NCBI GenBank assembly: GCA_035622275.1
Contig: DASPVQ010000019.1
Location: 1 to 64,000, forward strand
DNA from: Thermoplasmata archaeon
GTDB taxonomy: Archaea; Thermoplasmatota; Thermoplasmata; Lutacidiplasmatales; UBA184
Length of the DNA stretch: 64,000 nucleotides
Reading direction: 5' to 3'
This document shows, piece after piece, positions 19,238 to 26,996 of this stretch. Made by a program: the position numbers and the translations under genes. The notes under the pieces were generated by a model, which did no database searches, was not told the origin of the DNA, and worked only from the letters and a program-made list of their open reading frames with translations. Numbering within the stretch: the first letter of the stretch is position 1; each line of letters opens with the position of its first letter.

Positions 19238-19309
19238 ATGGCAGACCGGGGCGGCCGCTCGATCATGGCGCGGCCGGGCCTGCGGGCTGCCGGGGCCTGG
19301 CTCTGGTGA
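19238..19309 (+). CDS. Putative tryptophan leader peptide (23 codons)
   Basis: ATG at 19238, TGA at 19307-19309. The peptide is basic and Gly/Ala-rich and ends Ala-Trp-Leu-Trp-stop, so two of the last three codons are TGG. It starts where the TATA box at 19207-19217 predicts transcription to begin. It lies 102 nt upstream of a 15-gene operon whose only amino acid product is tryptophan, and is followed by GC-rich hairpins and a TTTT run. This is the layout of a bacterial trp leader; the role is inferred and not shown. Confidence 0.5.
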   Translation: MADRGGRSIMARPGLRAAGAWLW

Positions 19310-19311
19310 AC

Positions 19312-19356
19312 GGGAGGCGCCGGGAGGGCGCCCCCCAGCGTGCCCACCACGCTTTT
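19312..19356 (+). promoter_or_regulatory. Attenuator-like hairpins behind the leader peptide
   Basis: Hairpin A: GGCGCC (19316-19321) pairs with GGCGCC (19327-19332) round a five-base loop, extended past one mismatch by three more pairs (19312-19314 with 19334-19336). Hairpin B: AGCGTG (19337-19342) pairs with CACGCT (19348-19353) round CCCAC and runs straight into TTTT (19353-19356). The UGGUG of the last Trp codon and stop (19304-19308) could pair with CACCA (19345-19349), which would disturb hairpin B. The pairings are read from the sequence; function is inferred. Confidence 0.4.
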
Positions 19357-19377
19357 GGGTCGGCCCCTTTCGGTGAC

Positions 19378-19402
19378 CTCCCTTCGGAACGGAACGAAGG
19401 AG
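19378..19402 (+). promoter_or_regulatory. Hairpin covering the Shine-Dalgarno of the first aro gene
   Basis: CTCCCTTCG (19378-19386) can pair with CGAAGGAG (19395-19402), eight pairs with one bulged C and an eight-base loop. The 3' arm contains AAGGAG, the ribosome-binding site for the ATG at 19412. When folded it would hide that site. Confidence 0.45.
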
Positions 19403-19411
19403 AAGAAACCG

Positions 19412-20161
19412 ATGTACGGAAAGACGATCCGACTGCGCCGACTGTTCCCGCGGCCGGAATACCGGCTGTTCTCGGTCCCGCTGGACCACGCGCTGTCCAT
19501 GGGACCGATCGACGGCCTGGAGGAGCTCGCCCCCCTCGCGCGCGATCTGCAGGAAGGCGGCGCTGACCTGCTGATCGTGACCAAAGGGGCGGTCCGCGAG
19601 CTCGCCCCGGTCCTGCGACCGTCCACGCGGCTCGGGGTCCACGTCTCGGCCTCGACCAGTCTCGGGCCGAGCTCGAACCACAAGCGTCTCGTCGGCTCCG
19701 CTGAGGAAGCGGTCGCGCTCGGCGCCGACCTACTGTCGGTCCAGGTCAACTTCGGCGTGCCGGAGGAGGGCGACATGCTGACCGACCTCGGCCTCGCGGT
19801 CGACCAGTGCCGAGCGCTCGGCCTCCCGCTCCTGTGCATGGCCTACGTCAAGAAGCCGAGCGGCGGCACCCCGGAGGAGCTGCGCCACGCGGCCCGGGCC
19901 GCCGCGGACCTCGGCGCGGACATCGTCAAGACGAGCTACCCGGGCACGGCCGAGGAGTACGCGCGCCTGTGCCGGACCACCCCGGTGCCGGTGCTCATCG
20001 GCGGCGGCGTGCGGCTCGACGACGACGCCGCGTTCCTTCGGATCGTGGAGGACAGCGTGCGCGCCGGTGGCGCCGGTATCTGCATCGGCCGCAACCTGTT
20101 CCAGCGGCGTCCGGTCGTCCCCCTCGCCCGTCAGATCGCCGCTCTTCTCCACGGGGGATAG
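19412..20161 (+). CDS. aroA': 2-amino-3,7-dideoxy-D-threo-hept-6-ulosonate synthase (ADH synthase)
   Basis: 249 residues, FbaB/DeoC-type aldolase. In the archaeal shikimate route it joins aspartate semialdehyde to 6-deoxy-5-ketofructose 1-phosphate. Evidence: opening R-L-R-R-L-F...F-S-V-P-L-D-H-A-L-S-M-G-P-I-D-G-L, the segment VKTSYPG with the Schiff-base lysine at residue 173, and the C-terminal phosphate-binding pair VLIGGGVR and GGAGICIGRN. I chose ATG 19412 because AAGGAG lies at 19397-19402; the longer in-frame ATG at 19340 has no such site and falls inside the leader hairpins. It is the first gene of the aromatic operon. A fructose-bisphosphate aldolase is the main alternative, but the neighbour DHQ synthase II settles the call. 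Confidence 0.93.
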   Translation: MYGKTIRLRRLFPRPEYRLFSVPLDHALSMGPIDGLEELAPLARDLQEGGADLLIVTKGAVRELAPVLRPSTRLGVHVSASTSLGPSSNHKRLVGSAEEAVALGADLLSVQVNFGVPEEGDMLTDLGLAVDQCRALGLPLLCMAYVKKPSGGTPEELRHAARAAADLGADIVKTSYPGTAEEYARLCRTTPVPVLIGGGVRLDDDAAFLRIVEDSVRAGGAGICIGRNLFQRRPVVPLARQIAALLHGG

Positions 20162-20170
20162 GTCGAGACC

Positions 20171-21202
20171 GTGACGCGGGACCGGGTCACGATCGCGATC
20201 CGCGCCACGGAGCCGACGCTCCGGGCCGCGATCGTGGATCGGGCCCGACGCCGCGGCTTCTCCCGGTTCCACGACGCGCACGCGGAGCCGCTGCGCCCCG
20301 ATCCCGGCGAGGAGGTCGTATTGCGCCGGGGGGATCGCCTCTATCTCACCGGCGCGCCGGAGCCCGGACTCCCGGTGGTCACGGTCGGGGACGAGTCCGC
20401 GCTCGACGCCGCGACCCGTGGTGCCCCGGACCAGGGCGTCCTCGTGATCGAGTGGACGGGCGACCGGGTCATCCCGCTCGAGAACGCGATCGCCTCGCGC
20501 GGCCGCCGCTACGCGCTCTGGGTCTACGCGAGGGGACCGCTCGAGGTGCCCGGGGCGCTCGGTGCGCTCGAACACGGTGCCGACCGGGTGTTCGTGGAGG
20601 TCCGCAGTCCCGAGGAGGTCGACCTGCTCGAGTCCATCGTCGAGGGCCCGCTTCCTTCGCACCTCGACTGGGCGCGGGTGCCGGTCCGGGCGAGCCGACC
20701 CGTGGGGGTCGGAGACCGGGTCATCGTCGACACGACGTCGCTGCTGCGGCCGGCGGAAGGGCTCCTCGTGGGGAGCGCGGCCGCGTTCCTCTTCCACATC
20801 GCGAGCGAGGCCGTCGGCTCGCAGTTCAGCCGGCCCCGACCGTTCCGCGTGAACGCGGGCGCGGCCCACTCCTACGTGCTGATGGCTGACGGCTCGACAC
20901 GCTACCTCTCCGAGCTCGGCGCGGGCGACGCGGTGCTCGTCGCGGAGCCGACCGGCTCGAACCGATCGGTGCGCGTGGGCCGGATCAAGATCGAACGACG
21001 ACCTTTCGTCGTCGTGCACGCGGACGACGCGGGCACCGATCGCACGGTCTTTCTCCAGGAGGCCGAGACCGTCCGGCTCTCGACAGAGTCGGGGCGGATC
21101 GCGACGACCGACCTGCGGGCCGGCGCGGTCGTGCACGGCGTGAAGTTGCCCCCCGCCCGACATCTCGGCCGGGCGATCGAGGAGACGATCGAGGAGCGAT
21201 GA
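20171..21202 (+). CDS. aroB': 3-dehydroquinate synthase II
   Basis: 343 residues, archaeal-type enzyme that oxidatively deaminates and cyclises the ADH synthase product to 3-dehydroquinate; unrelated to bacterial AroB. Typical segments are IEWTGDRVIPLENAIA, the V-R-S-P-E-E-V-D-L-L-E region, VGVGDRVIVDT, GLLVGSAAAFLFH and RPFRVNAGAAHSYV, which matches the family's RPFRVNAGPVHAYV. Starts with GTG ten bases after the ADH synthase stop. Its own stop overlaps the AroDE ATG as ATGA. Confidence 0.96.
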   Translation: MTRDRVTIAIRATEPTLRAAIVDRARRRGFSRFHDAHAEPLRPDPGEEVVLRRGDRLYLTGAPEPGLPVVTVGDESALDAATRGAPDQGVLVIEWTGDRVIPLENAIASRGRRYALWVYARGPLEVPGALGALEHGADRVFVEVRSPEEVDLLESIVEGPLPSHLDWARVPVRASRPVGVGDRVIVDTTSLLRPAEGLLVGSAAAFLFHIASEAVGSQFSRPRPFRVNAGAAHSYVLMADGSTRYLSELGAGDAVLVAEPTGSNRSVRVGRIKIERRPFVVVHADDAGTDRTVFLQEAETVRLSTESGRIATTDLRAGAVVHGVKLPPARHLGRAIEETIEER

Positions 21203-22710
21203 TGGTGAACGCCCCCCGCCTCGTCGTCAGCCTGCCCGCACGGACCGCCGCGGATGCTCGCGCGGAAGCTCGCGAGGCGGCCGATGCGGGCGCGGACCTC
21301 GCCGAGGTCCGGCTCGATCGCTGGGACCCCCTCGAACGAGAGCGCGCCGCTGCCCTCTTCCCGTCCCCCTTGGCGCTGCTGGCGACGCTGCGCTCGCGCG
21401 CGGAGGGGGGCGAGGGCCCGGACGATCCGGCCGAGCGGGCCGCGGCGCTGCGAGCTCTCGCGGACCTCCCCTTCGAGGGGCTCGACCTCGAGGCCGCCCG
21501 GGACCTCGCCCTGCTGCCCACGCTCCCGACGCACCTCGCGGTGCGCATCGTTTCGTCGCACCTGCGGCCGGGGACGGCCGAGTCCGATGTGGTCGGGACG
21601 CTGCGCTCCGCGCTCGGGGGCGAGGCGATCCGCAAGGTCGTGGTTCCGGCCTCCGTCGGCACCTTCCTGCGCGTGCTCCTGCCCCGGATCCCTCCCTCGG
21701 GCGACGGCGCGCGGCTGCTGCTCACCACGGGCGCCTCCGGCGCGCTCTGTCGCGCGTGGGCCGCCCGTCTCGAGTACCCGATCGTGTTCACGAGCCTTCC
21801 CGAGAGGCCCGGAGGCGCTACCCGGCCGACCGTCGAGCCGAGCCAGATCCCGGTCGACCGACTGCGATGGTTCCTGTCCGGAGGCCGCGAGGCGCCGCTG
21901 TTCGGTATCCTCGGGCGACCGGTCGCGCATTCCCAGAGCCCGTACCTGCACGCGCGCTGGATGGAGCGATCCGCGCACCCGGGCCTCTACGTGCCCATCG
22001 AGATCGAGAGCGAGTCGGAGTTCGTGGACGCGCTGCCCGCGCTCGCCGCCGGCGGCTTCCGAGGCCTCAACGTCACCCACCCCTGGAAACCGGTCGCTCT
22101 CGCCGTCGCGAGCCGGGTCACCCGGGCGGCCGAGACGTGCGCGGTCGCCAATCTCCTCACCTTCCGCGAGGGGGAGATCGAGGCGGACAACACCGATCTC
22201 ATCGCGATCCTGCGCCGACTCGGTGAGCTTCGCTCCTCGGACGACTGGGACGGCGGCGAGCTCGCGGTCGTCGGCGCCGGCGGCGCCGCCGCGGCCACCC
22301 TGGCCGCGGCCCGCGAGCTGGGGGCCCGAGCGGGGGTCATCGCCCGCGACACCGCCCGCGCCGCGCCCGTGGCCGCCCAGTTCGGCGCCGAGCTGCTCGA
22401 CCCCGCCCGCCCCCGGCCGTTCCCATTGCTCGTGCACGCGACGCCGGTCGGCCGCCCCGACGACGCGGACCTCGGCGTCGCGATCGCGCCCTGGATCGAC
22501 GAGCGATCGCGGCTGATCGACTGGGTGTACACGCCGGCCCATCCGGTGCTGCGCGAGACGGCCCAACGCCGCGGCGCGGCGTACGAGGACGGCTGGCGGT
22601 TGCTCGTCTACCAGGCCGCTGCGAGCTTCGGCATCTGGTGGGGCGAGGAGCCGGACGAGGCCGAGGTCGCGGCGACGATCGAGGAGGGACCGTGCGCGGT
22701 GTCGGCGTGA
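21199..22710 (+). CDS. aroDE: Fused 3-dehydroquinate dehydratase (type I) - shikimate dehydrogenase
   Basis: 503 residues. Residues 1-~220 are the type I dehydratase; the catalytic His121 lies in SSHLRPG and the Schiff-base Lys146 in RKVVVP. Residues ~233-503 are shikimate dehydrogenase, with G-R-P-V-A-H-S-Q-S-P-Y-L-H for shikimate, NVTHPWK with the catalytic lysine, E-A-D-N-T-D, and the NADP-binding VVGAGGAAAATLAAA. The fusion channels dehydroquinate to shikimate. Such fusions are known from plants and some bacteria and archaea but with varied order; here dehydratase is N-terminal. Start ATG overlaps the previous stop; a second ATG follows directly. Confidence 0.95.
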   Translation: MMVNAPRLVVSLPARTAADARAEAREAADAGADLAEVRLDRWDPLERERAAALFPSPLALLATLRSRAEGGEGPDDPAERAAALRALADLPFEGLDLEAARDLALLPTLPTHLAVRIVSSHLRPGTAESDVVGTLRSALGGEAIRKVVVPASVGTFLRVLLPRIPPSGDGARLLLTTGASGALCRAWAARLEYPIVFTSLPERPGGATRPTVEPSQIPVDRLRWFLSGGREAPLFGILGRPVAHSQSPYLHARWMERSAHPGLYVPIEIESESEFVDALPALAAGGFRGLNVTHPWKPVALAVASRVTRAAETCAVANLLTFREGEIEADNTDLIAILRRLGELRSSDDWDGGELAVVGAGGAAAATLAAARELGARAGVIARDTARAAPVAAQFGAELLDPARPRPFPLLVHATPVGRPDDADLGVAIAPWIDERSRLIDWVYTPAHPVLRETAQRRGAAYEDGWRLLVYQAAASFGIWWGEEPDEAEVAATIEEGPCAVSA

Positions 22711-23567
22711 GCACGGGCGCCATCACGATCGTCAACGCGCTCCCGACCGGCATCGGCTCGGCCGCAGGCATCGAGCTCGCGGTCCGCGCAGAACTGGAGT
22801 TGCGGCCGTCCGGCTCGAGCGAGCGCTGGGACGTTCGGATCGAGCCCCCGACGCGGACACCCCTGGTGATCGAGTCGCTGTCGGAGTCGCTTCGGTGTTT
22901 CGCGCCCGGGAGCTCCGGCCAGGGGGAGCTCTCCCTGGCCTCCGAGGTGCCGGTCGCGCGGGGCCTGAAGAGCTCGAGCGCCGTCAGCTCGGCCGTCGCG
23001 CTCGCGGTCGCGCGGGCGACCGACGCGTCGGTCGGGCCGACCGACATCGCCGCGATCTCCGCCCGGGCGTCGATCGCCGCCGGGGTCAGCGCCACGGGCG
23101 CGTTCGACGACGCGCTCGCGGGCCTCACGAGCGGCATCGTCGTGACGGACAACGAGCGCCGAACTCGCCTCGCCGCCATCCCGCTCGATCCGGACCTTCG
23201 CGTCGCCGTGTACATTCCGGAGCAGACGCACGCCGCGGCGCCCGACCTGCACGCGCGCCTGGCACGGGAGCACGAGGCCGGCCGCCGGGCCGCCGCGGCC
23301 TCCCTGCGCGGCGATTGGGTCGAGGCGATGCGGCAGAACTCGGAGCTGGTCGAGCGCGCCCTGGGCTACGATTACGCGGCGGCGCGCGCGCGGCTGCTCG
23401 ACGCGGGCGCGCTCGCCTGCGGGGTCAGCGGCCTCGGCCCAGCCCTGGCCGCGATCGCACCCAGCGATCGGATCGCATCGGTCGAACGGATGCTTCCGGG
23501 CCCGACCTCGGCGCATCGGAGCCTTCGATTCTCCTCGGACGGCCCCTTCCCGCGGGAGGCACGATGA
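22692..23567 (+). CDS. aroK: Shikimate kinase, archaeal GHMP type
   Basis: 291 residues from the GTG at 22692; unrelated in fold to bacterial AroK. It phosphorylates shikimate with ATP. The GHMP phosphate loop is P-V-A-R-G-L-K-S-S-S-A-V-S-S-A, and the N-terminal I-V-N-A-L-P-T-G-I-G-S-A-A-G-I is typical of archaeal shikimate kinases. C-terminal G-V-S-G-L-G-P-A-L is the third GHMP motif. GAGGAGGG at 22681-22688 favours GTG 22692; GTG 22707, which overlaps the AroDE stop as GTGA, is the alternative. Either way the gene overlaps aroDE. Confidence 0.93.
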   Translation: MRGVGVSTGAITIVNALPTGIGSAAGIELAVRAELELRPSGSSERWDVRIEPPTRTPLVIESLSESLRCFAPGSSGQGELSLASEVPVARGLKSSSAVSSAVALAVARATDASVGPTDIAAISARASIAAGVSATGAFDDALAGLTSGIVVTDNERRTRLAAIPLDPDLRVAVYIPEQTHAAAPDLHARLAREHEAGRRAAAASLRGDWVEAMRQNSELVERALGYDYAAARARLLDAGALACGVSGLGPALAAIAPSDRIASVERMLPGPTSAHRSLRFSSDGPFPREAR

Positions 23568-24835
23568 GCCTGGCGACCGTCCGGCCCGGTCGGATCGAGG
23601 GTTCGATCCAGGCCCCTCCGTCGAAGAGCTACACGCACCGAGCGCTCGTCGTCGGCCACCTTACCCGGCGGCGGTTCTCGGTCGTGCGGCCGCTCGACGC
23701 CGACGATACCCGGGCCACGGCGCGGGCGATCGACGCGCTGGGCTCTCGGGTCTCGCGGGCCCGGGGGGTCTGGCGGATCGTTCCGGATCGAGGCACGGTT
23801 CCGCGACGTCGCTCGATCGACTGCGGCGAGTCCGGCACGACCCTACGGTTCATCGCGGCCCTCGCCGCGCGGAGCGGAACGCGGACCGTCCTGCGGGGGC
23901 GGGGCCGACTCCCCGAGCGACCCCTGGGCGAGCTCCTCGACGCCCTCGCCGCGCTGGGCGCGGAGGTGCGACGACCTGCCGGGCGTCGGACGCTTCCGCT
24001 CACGCTCGTCGGACCGATCCATGGGGGGTCCGTCCGGCTCGACGCCTCCCAGAGCTCGCAGTTCGCCTCCGCGCTCCTGCTCACCCTGCCGACGCTCGGC
24101 GAGGACTCCGAGCTCCGACTCACCGGCACGATCGTCTCGGAGCCGTATCTCGAGGCCACGATCGCGATCCTGCGCCGGCACGGGATACGCCTGCGCCGGT
24201 GGGGCCGGCACTTCTCGATCCCGGGACGGCAGCGCTACGAGGGCCAGCGCTCCCGGGTCCCGGGCGATGCCTCCTCCGCGGCCTACCTCTGGGCGGGCGC
24301 GGCGATCTCGGGGGGTCGCGTGCGAGTTCGCGGCATACCGCCGGACCTGCCGCAGGCGGATCTCGCGGTCCTCGGGCTCCTGCGAGCGCGCGGCGCGAGA
24401 GTGGAGGTACGCTCCGATGGCGCGATCGTCGCGTCGGGTGGGCCCTCGCCGTTCCGGGTCGACCTGACCGCCTGCCCCGACCTGTACCCGCTCGCGGCCG
24501 TCCTCGCGGCCACGGTCCCCGGCGCGAGCTCGCTTCTCGGCGCGGCCCACGTGATCCACAAGGAGTCCGATCGACGCGCCGAGGCGATCCGCCTCGCTGC
24601 CGCGCTCGGAGCGTCGGTCCGGCCGACTCGCAGCGGCCTGCGGATCCGCGGCACCTCCGCGCCCCGTGGATTCCGACTCACCGACCTCGACGACCACCGC
24701 GTGGTGATGAGCGCCGCGGTCGGAGCGCTCGCGGCGGGCACGCCGTCGCACATCGCCGACGCCGGGGCGGTGCGCAAGTCGTTCCCCGGTTTCTGGGACG
24801 CCCTTCGATCGCTCGGGGCGAGCGTGCGCACATGA
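23564..24835 (+). CDS. aroA: 3-phosphoshikimate 1-carboxyvinyltransferase (EPSP synthase)
   Basis: 423 residues, normal length. Adds enolpyruvate from PEP to shikimate 3-phosphate. Seen: the opening A-P-P-S-K-S-Y-T-H-R-A-L, the strongly conserved C-G-E-S-G-T-T-L-R-F, L-P-E-R-P-L-G-E-L, S-S-Q-F-A-S-A-L-L and the late K-E-S-D-R segment followed by D-D-H-R-V-V-M. Both inside-out domain halves are complete. Starts ATGA-overlapped with shikimate kinase and ends overlapping chorismate synthase. Confidence 0.97.
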   Translation: MSLATVRPGRIEGSIQAPPSKSYTHRALVVGHLTRRRFSVVRPLDADDTRATARAIDALGSRVSRARGVWRIVPDRGTVPRRRSIDCGESGTTLRFIAALAARSGTRTVLRGRGRLPERPLGELLDALAALGAEVRRPAGRRTLPLTLVGPIHGGSVRLDASQSSQFASALLLTLPTLGEDSELRLTGTIVSEPYLEATIAILRRHGIRLRRWGRHFSIPGRQRYEGQRSRVPGDASSAAYLWAGAAISGGRVRVRGIPPDLPQADLAVLGLLRARGARVEVRSDGAIVASGGPSPFRVDLTACPDLYPLAAVLAATVPGASSLLGAAHVIHKESDRRAEAIRLAAALGASVRPTRSGLRIRGTSAPRGFRLTDLDDHRVVMSAAVGALAAGTPSHIADAGAVRKSFPGFWDALRSLGASVRT

Positions 24836-25917
24836 TGGAGTTCGGCCGGGCGTTCCGGATCTCCATCTTCGGCACCAGCCACGGGCCCGAGGTTGGGGTG
24901 ACCGTCGACGGGGTGCCGCCCGGGACCGCGATCGATCTGAGCCGTATCCAGGCCGAGCTCGACCGGCGTCGACCGGTCGGCCGCCGGCTCGCCACGAAGC
25001 GCCAGGAAGAGGACCGGCTGATCGTCGACGCTGGGATCTCCGACGGGCGCGCGGACGGTGGCACGATCCGAGCGCACGTCGCGAACGAGGACGTCAAGCG
25101 CGAGCCGTACGATCGGCTACGGGACACGCCGAGACCGGGGCACGCCGACTATCCCGCGCGGGTACGCTACGGACCGGATGCGGACCTTTCGGGCGGCGGG
25201 ATCTTCTCCGGCCGCATGACGGTCGGACTCGTGATCGCCGGGGCGATCGCGCGCCAGCTGCTGGGGGCGCGGGGCATCGAGCTCGCGGGATACACCCGTT
25301 CGATCGGGCCGGTCGACGCGACGATCCCCTCGGATCTCGACCTCGGCTCCCTGCGCGCGCGGGCAGGAGCGAACGAGATGGCCAGCCCCGACGCGGGGGC
25401 GGCCGGCCGGATGGAGGCGGCGATCGCGGCGGCGCGTCGCGACGGCGACAGCCTGGGCGGCGTCGTGGAGGTACGCGTCGACGGGCTGCCGACCGGCCTC
25501 GGCGAACCGTTCTTCGATTCGATCGAAGGCGCAATCGCGCACGCGGTCTTCGCGGTGCCCGCGGTCAAGGGGATCGAGTTCGGGGCCGGATTCGCCGCGG
25601 CGCGGATGCGCGGCAGCGAGCACAACGATGCGTTCGCCCTCGTCGGCGGGCAGGTCCGCACGGCGACCAATCATGCGGGCGGGATTCTGGGCGGCCTCGC
25701 CACGGGCATGCCCGTGGTCTTCCGGGCCGTGGTCAAGCCGACCTCCTCGATCGCCCGCCCGCAGTCCACGGTGGACCTCGCCCGCCGCGAGCCGACGACG
25801 ATCGTGGTCGCGGGGCGCCACGACCCGTGCATCGTGCCGAGAGCGGTGGTGGTCCTCGAGTCCGTGGCCGCGATCGCGCTCGCCGACCTCGCGCTGCGGG
25901 GAGGATACCTGCGATGA
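24832..25917 (+). CDS. aroC: Chorismate synthase
   Basis: 361 residues. Converts EPSP to chorismate with reduced FMN. Signatures: FGTSHGPEVG with the first catalytic histidine (H-G), R-R-P-V-G-R-R-L-A-T-K-R, P-G-H-A-D-Y, S-G-G-G-I-F-S-G-R-M-T, the M-R-G-S-E-H-N-D segment with the second histidine, and T-N-H-A-G-G-I-L-G-G. Two in-frame ATG codons stand in tandem (24832 and 24835); the stop of aroA overlaps them. Last gene of the shikimate block; the next two genes supply its aspartate-derived starting material. Confidence 0.97.
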   Translation: MMEFGRAFRISIFGTSHGPEVGVTVDGVPPGTAIDLSRIQAELDRRRPVGRRLATKRQEEDRLIVDAGISDGRADGGTIRAHVANEDVKREPYDRLRDTPRPGHADYPARVRYGPDADLSGGGIFSGRMTVGLVIAGAIARQLLGARGIELAGYTRSIGPVDATIPSDLDLGSLRARAGANEMASPDAGAAGRMEAAIAAARRDGDSLGGVVEVRVDGLPTGLGEPFFDSIEGAIAHAVFAVPAVKGIEFGAGFAAARMRGSEHNDAFALVGGQVRTATNHAGGILGGLATGMPVVFRAVVKPTSSIARPQSTVDLARREPTTIVVAGRHDPCIVPRAVVVLESVAAIALADLALRGGYLR

Positions 25918-26996
25918 GCGAGCGTCGGTACCCGAGCGCCCTCCTGGGCGCGAGCGGCTACATCGGCCAGCACTTCGCCCGGCTGCTCGACGAGCATCCG
26001 ACGTTCGAGCTCGAAGTACTGGGCGCGGGCGAGCGCTCGGCCGGCCGGACCTTGGAGGACGTCTGGCAGCTGGCGGAACCGGCGCCGCCCGGGCTCTCGG
26101 AACAACGGCTCGACCGCGCGACGCCCGGGCGGCTCGCGCGCGCCGGGGTCCGCGTGGTCTTCTCGGCCCTGCCGTCCGGTACGGCGGCCGCGTTCGAGAC
26201 CGAGCTGGTCCGCCGGGGCGTGCATGTCTTCTCCAACGCAGCCGACCATCGGATGGACCCGCAGGTCCCTTTGCTGGTGCCCGAGGTGAACGCCGACCAT
26301 CTCGGTCTCGCCGCCCGGCGGCCGAAGGGCCGCGGCCTCCTCGTCACGAACCCGAACTGCTCGGCGGCGGGACTCGTGCTGGGGATCGCCCCCCTCCTCT
26401 CGCTCCTCGCGCCCCGATCCGTGCACGTGACCACGTACCAGTCGCTCTCGGGCGCGGGCTATCCCGGAGTCCCGTCGCTCGCGATCACCGACAACGTGGT
26501 GCCGCTCATCGCCCACGAGGAGGAGAAGATCGCGCGCGAGTCGGCGCGCATGCTCGGTCGCCGACGCGGCGCCCGGGTCGCGCCACTCCCGATCCCCTTC
26601 GTGACGCAGTGCGCGCGGGTGGCGACCCGGGAAGGCCACCTGGAGGCCGTCACGGTCCAGGCCGCCCGCCGGCCGTCGCTGCGCGAGATCCTGCGACGGC
26701 TTGGCGAGTACGATCCGCTCGCCGGGCGCGCGCTCGCGACGGCCCCCCACCCACCTCTCGAGGTCCGGCCCGAGGCCGATCGACCGCAGCCCCTACGCGA
26801 CCGGTGGGCCGGTCGCCCGACCCGAGCTCGTGGCATGGCCGTGACCGTCGGCCGTTTCCGATGGGAACCGCCCTACCTGCGGTTCTTCCTGCTGGTGCAC
26901 AACGCGGTGCGCGGAGGCGCCGGGGGCTCGATCCTCAACGCGGAGCTCGCGGACGACGGCGGCTGGCTCGCGGTCTCCGGAGGGACCGGCCCGTGA
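25914..26996 (+). CDS. asd: Aspartate-semialdehyde dehydrogenase (archaeal/fungal type)
   Basis: 360 residues. Reduces aspartyl phosphate to aspartate semialdehyde, here a substrate of ADH synthase as well as a threonine/lysine precursor. NADP-binding L-L-G-A-S-G-Y-I-G at the start, catalytic cysteine in NPNCSAAGL, substrate arginine/histidine in VTQCARVATREGH, and a terminal G-A-G-G-S-I-L-N-A-E-L. ATG overlaps the chorismate synthase stop; the stop overlaps the GTG of aspartate kinase. Confidence 0.96.
   Translation: MSERRYPSALLGASGYIGQHFARLLDEHPTFELEVLGAGERSAGRTLEDVWQLAEPAPPGLSEQRLDRATPGRLARAGVRVVFSALPSGTAAAFETELVRRGVHVFSNAADHRMDPQVPLLVPEVNADHLGLAARRPKGRGLLVTNPNCSAAGLVLGIAPLLSLLAPRSVHVTTYQSLSGAGYPGVPSLAITDNVVPLIAHEEEKIARESARMLGRRRGARVAPLPIPFVTQCARVATREGHLEAVTVQAARRPSLREILRRLGEYDPLAGRALATAPHPPLEVRPEADRPQPLRDRWAGRPTRARGMAVTVGRFRWEPPYLRFFLLVHNAVRGGAGGSILNAELADDGGWLAVSGGTGP

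Noticed and set aside
19350-19358. GCTTTTGGG as the operon promoter
   Set aside because: A much better TATA box is at 19207-19217; the TTTT here follows a hairpin directly and is better read as a terminator-like tail.
19340-19412. ATG at 19340 as start of ADH synthase
   Set aside because: It falls in the leader hairpins, has no ribosome site, and the extra residues do not resemble the family.
15517-19839. 1,440-residue minus-strand frame
   Set aside because: Arg/Pro/Ala-rich shadow of the CoA-transferase and dehydrogenase genes.
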